64,000 nt of DNA from Anseranas semipalmata (taxonomy: Eukaryota > Chordata > Aves > Anseriformes > Anseranatidae). The notes beneath the pieces are model-generated. The model ran no database searches and had not been told where the DNA came from. It was given only the letters and a program-made list of their open reading frames with translations. Shown here piece after piece: positions 63,578 through 64,000 of this stretch. Both the position numbers and the translations under genes were made by a program. The stretch covers positions 9,427-73,426 of the forward strand of contig VXAA01001120.1 of NCBI GenBank assembly GCA_013399115.1, written 5' to 3'. Numbering within the stretch: position 1 is the stretch's first letter; every line of letters begins with the position of its first letter.

Positions 63578-64000
63578 ACTGTGGGAGAACACATGGTGCA
63601 GTCCTTTCATGGAGTAAGTGGAACAAGGCAAATGAATCTGTAGGAAAGAAGGAAATTATCACTTTACAATAATTTCTGTAACAGCTTTGTCACCATGGCA
63701 GCAAGAACAAAAGGCAGGTGCTCTCAATTAAAGTAATAATGCTGCCAGAGACAGAGTTGCATCTGAAATATTGAAGATGTGTTCTTGTAGGTTTTCCTTA
63801 TTTTGAAACAGTTCAGAATAAACTTGAAGAGGAGTCAAGATGTTTTTAGTCACTAGTAGTGCTTTGAACTGCATCTTGAGAGTAACTCTTCATTGACTCA
63901 GACCTTCACCAGGTTGCTGCAGGGTCATCCCTCGGATGTTGTGACATGGGGTAGGTTTCTGCCTTGTACACTTACTGAATGATTCTGATAAAATTGATAG

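Larger units (their letters stand above)
56621..64000. other. Unique AT-rich DNA, no gene seen
   Basis: Only the repeats, hairpin and N runs listed separately are recognised. The stretch 58900-61600 has almost no open frames on either strand and is especially AT-rich. Confidence 0.7.

Noticed and set aside
63391..63672. Open frame spanning the (A)31 run
   Set aside because: The homopolymer encodes only a lysine run; the frame has no other coding signal.
1..64000. CRISPR arrays, operons or other prokaryotic systems
   Set aside because: No regularly spaced direct repeats, no ribosome-binding-site-linked genes and no dense coding; the CR1 elements and splice-like, AT-rich noncoding DNA mark a vertebrate genome.

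Overview
This window reads as AT-rich, gene-poor vertebrate nuclear DNA, almost certainly from a bird. The only recognisable dispersed repeats are five CR1 LINE fragments with the typical sauropsid 3' ends: a 'CCTTCCAACC...ACCATTCTGTGATT' tail followed by 8-bp ATTCTGTG or ATTCTATG repeats, and no poly-A. I see no Alu/B1-type SINE and no convincing LTR element. A turtle or crocodilian is possible, but the sequence of the CR1 copies and their sparseness (about 2.3 kb of 64 kb) suit a bird. I recognise no host protein-coding gene, tRNA, rRNA or CpG island. The short open frames on both strands look like chance, apart from the CR1 ORF2 relics, so the window is best described as a gene desert or the inside of a very long intron.

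Layout. 1-4350: unique AT-rich DNA with a striking perfect hairpin at 2304-2334. 4351-4518: small CR1 3' end (+). 4519-23814: unique DNA with microsatellites ((TCTTG)n at 6978, (AAAT)n at 9652, (AAAAC)n at 11840), more short perfect hairpins, and a 37-bp-period duplication at 11690. 23815-24649: two CR1 fragments, both +, the second cut off at a single N (24650) that probably marks a contig joint. 24651-40998: unique DNA with a weak candidate exon at 25542-25603 and a 63-bp N gap at 33690-33752. 41000-41748: best-preserved CR1 (+), with 211 uninterrupted codons of the ORF2 C-terminus. 41749-55959: unique DNA, including a 700-bp stretch (46190-46890) that holds a G-quadruplex motif, twin TTAA palindromes, a CpG-rich patch and a long A-rich tract. 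55960-56620: an internally deleted CR1 (-) that joins the beginning of ORF2 directly to its C-terminal end. 56621-64000: unique DNA with a further hairpin at 58020-58043 and an N gap at 62161-62181.

I found no system of cooperating genes. The observations most worth a second look are the CR1 with an in-frame internal deletion, the set of short perfect inverted repeats with very small loops (possible template-switch scars), the structured GC-rich cluster near 46.2-46.9 kb, and the CR1 broken at an assembly joint. Statements about CR1 structure rest on remembered family features, not on an alignment.
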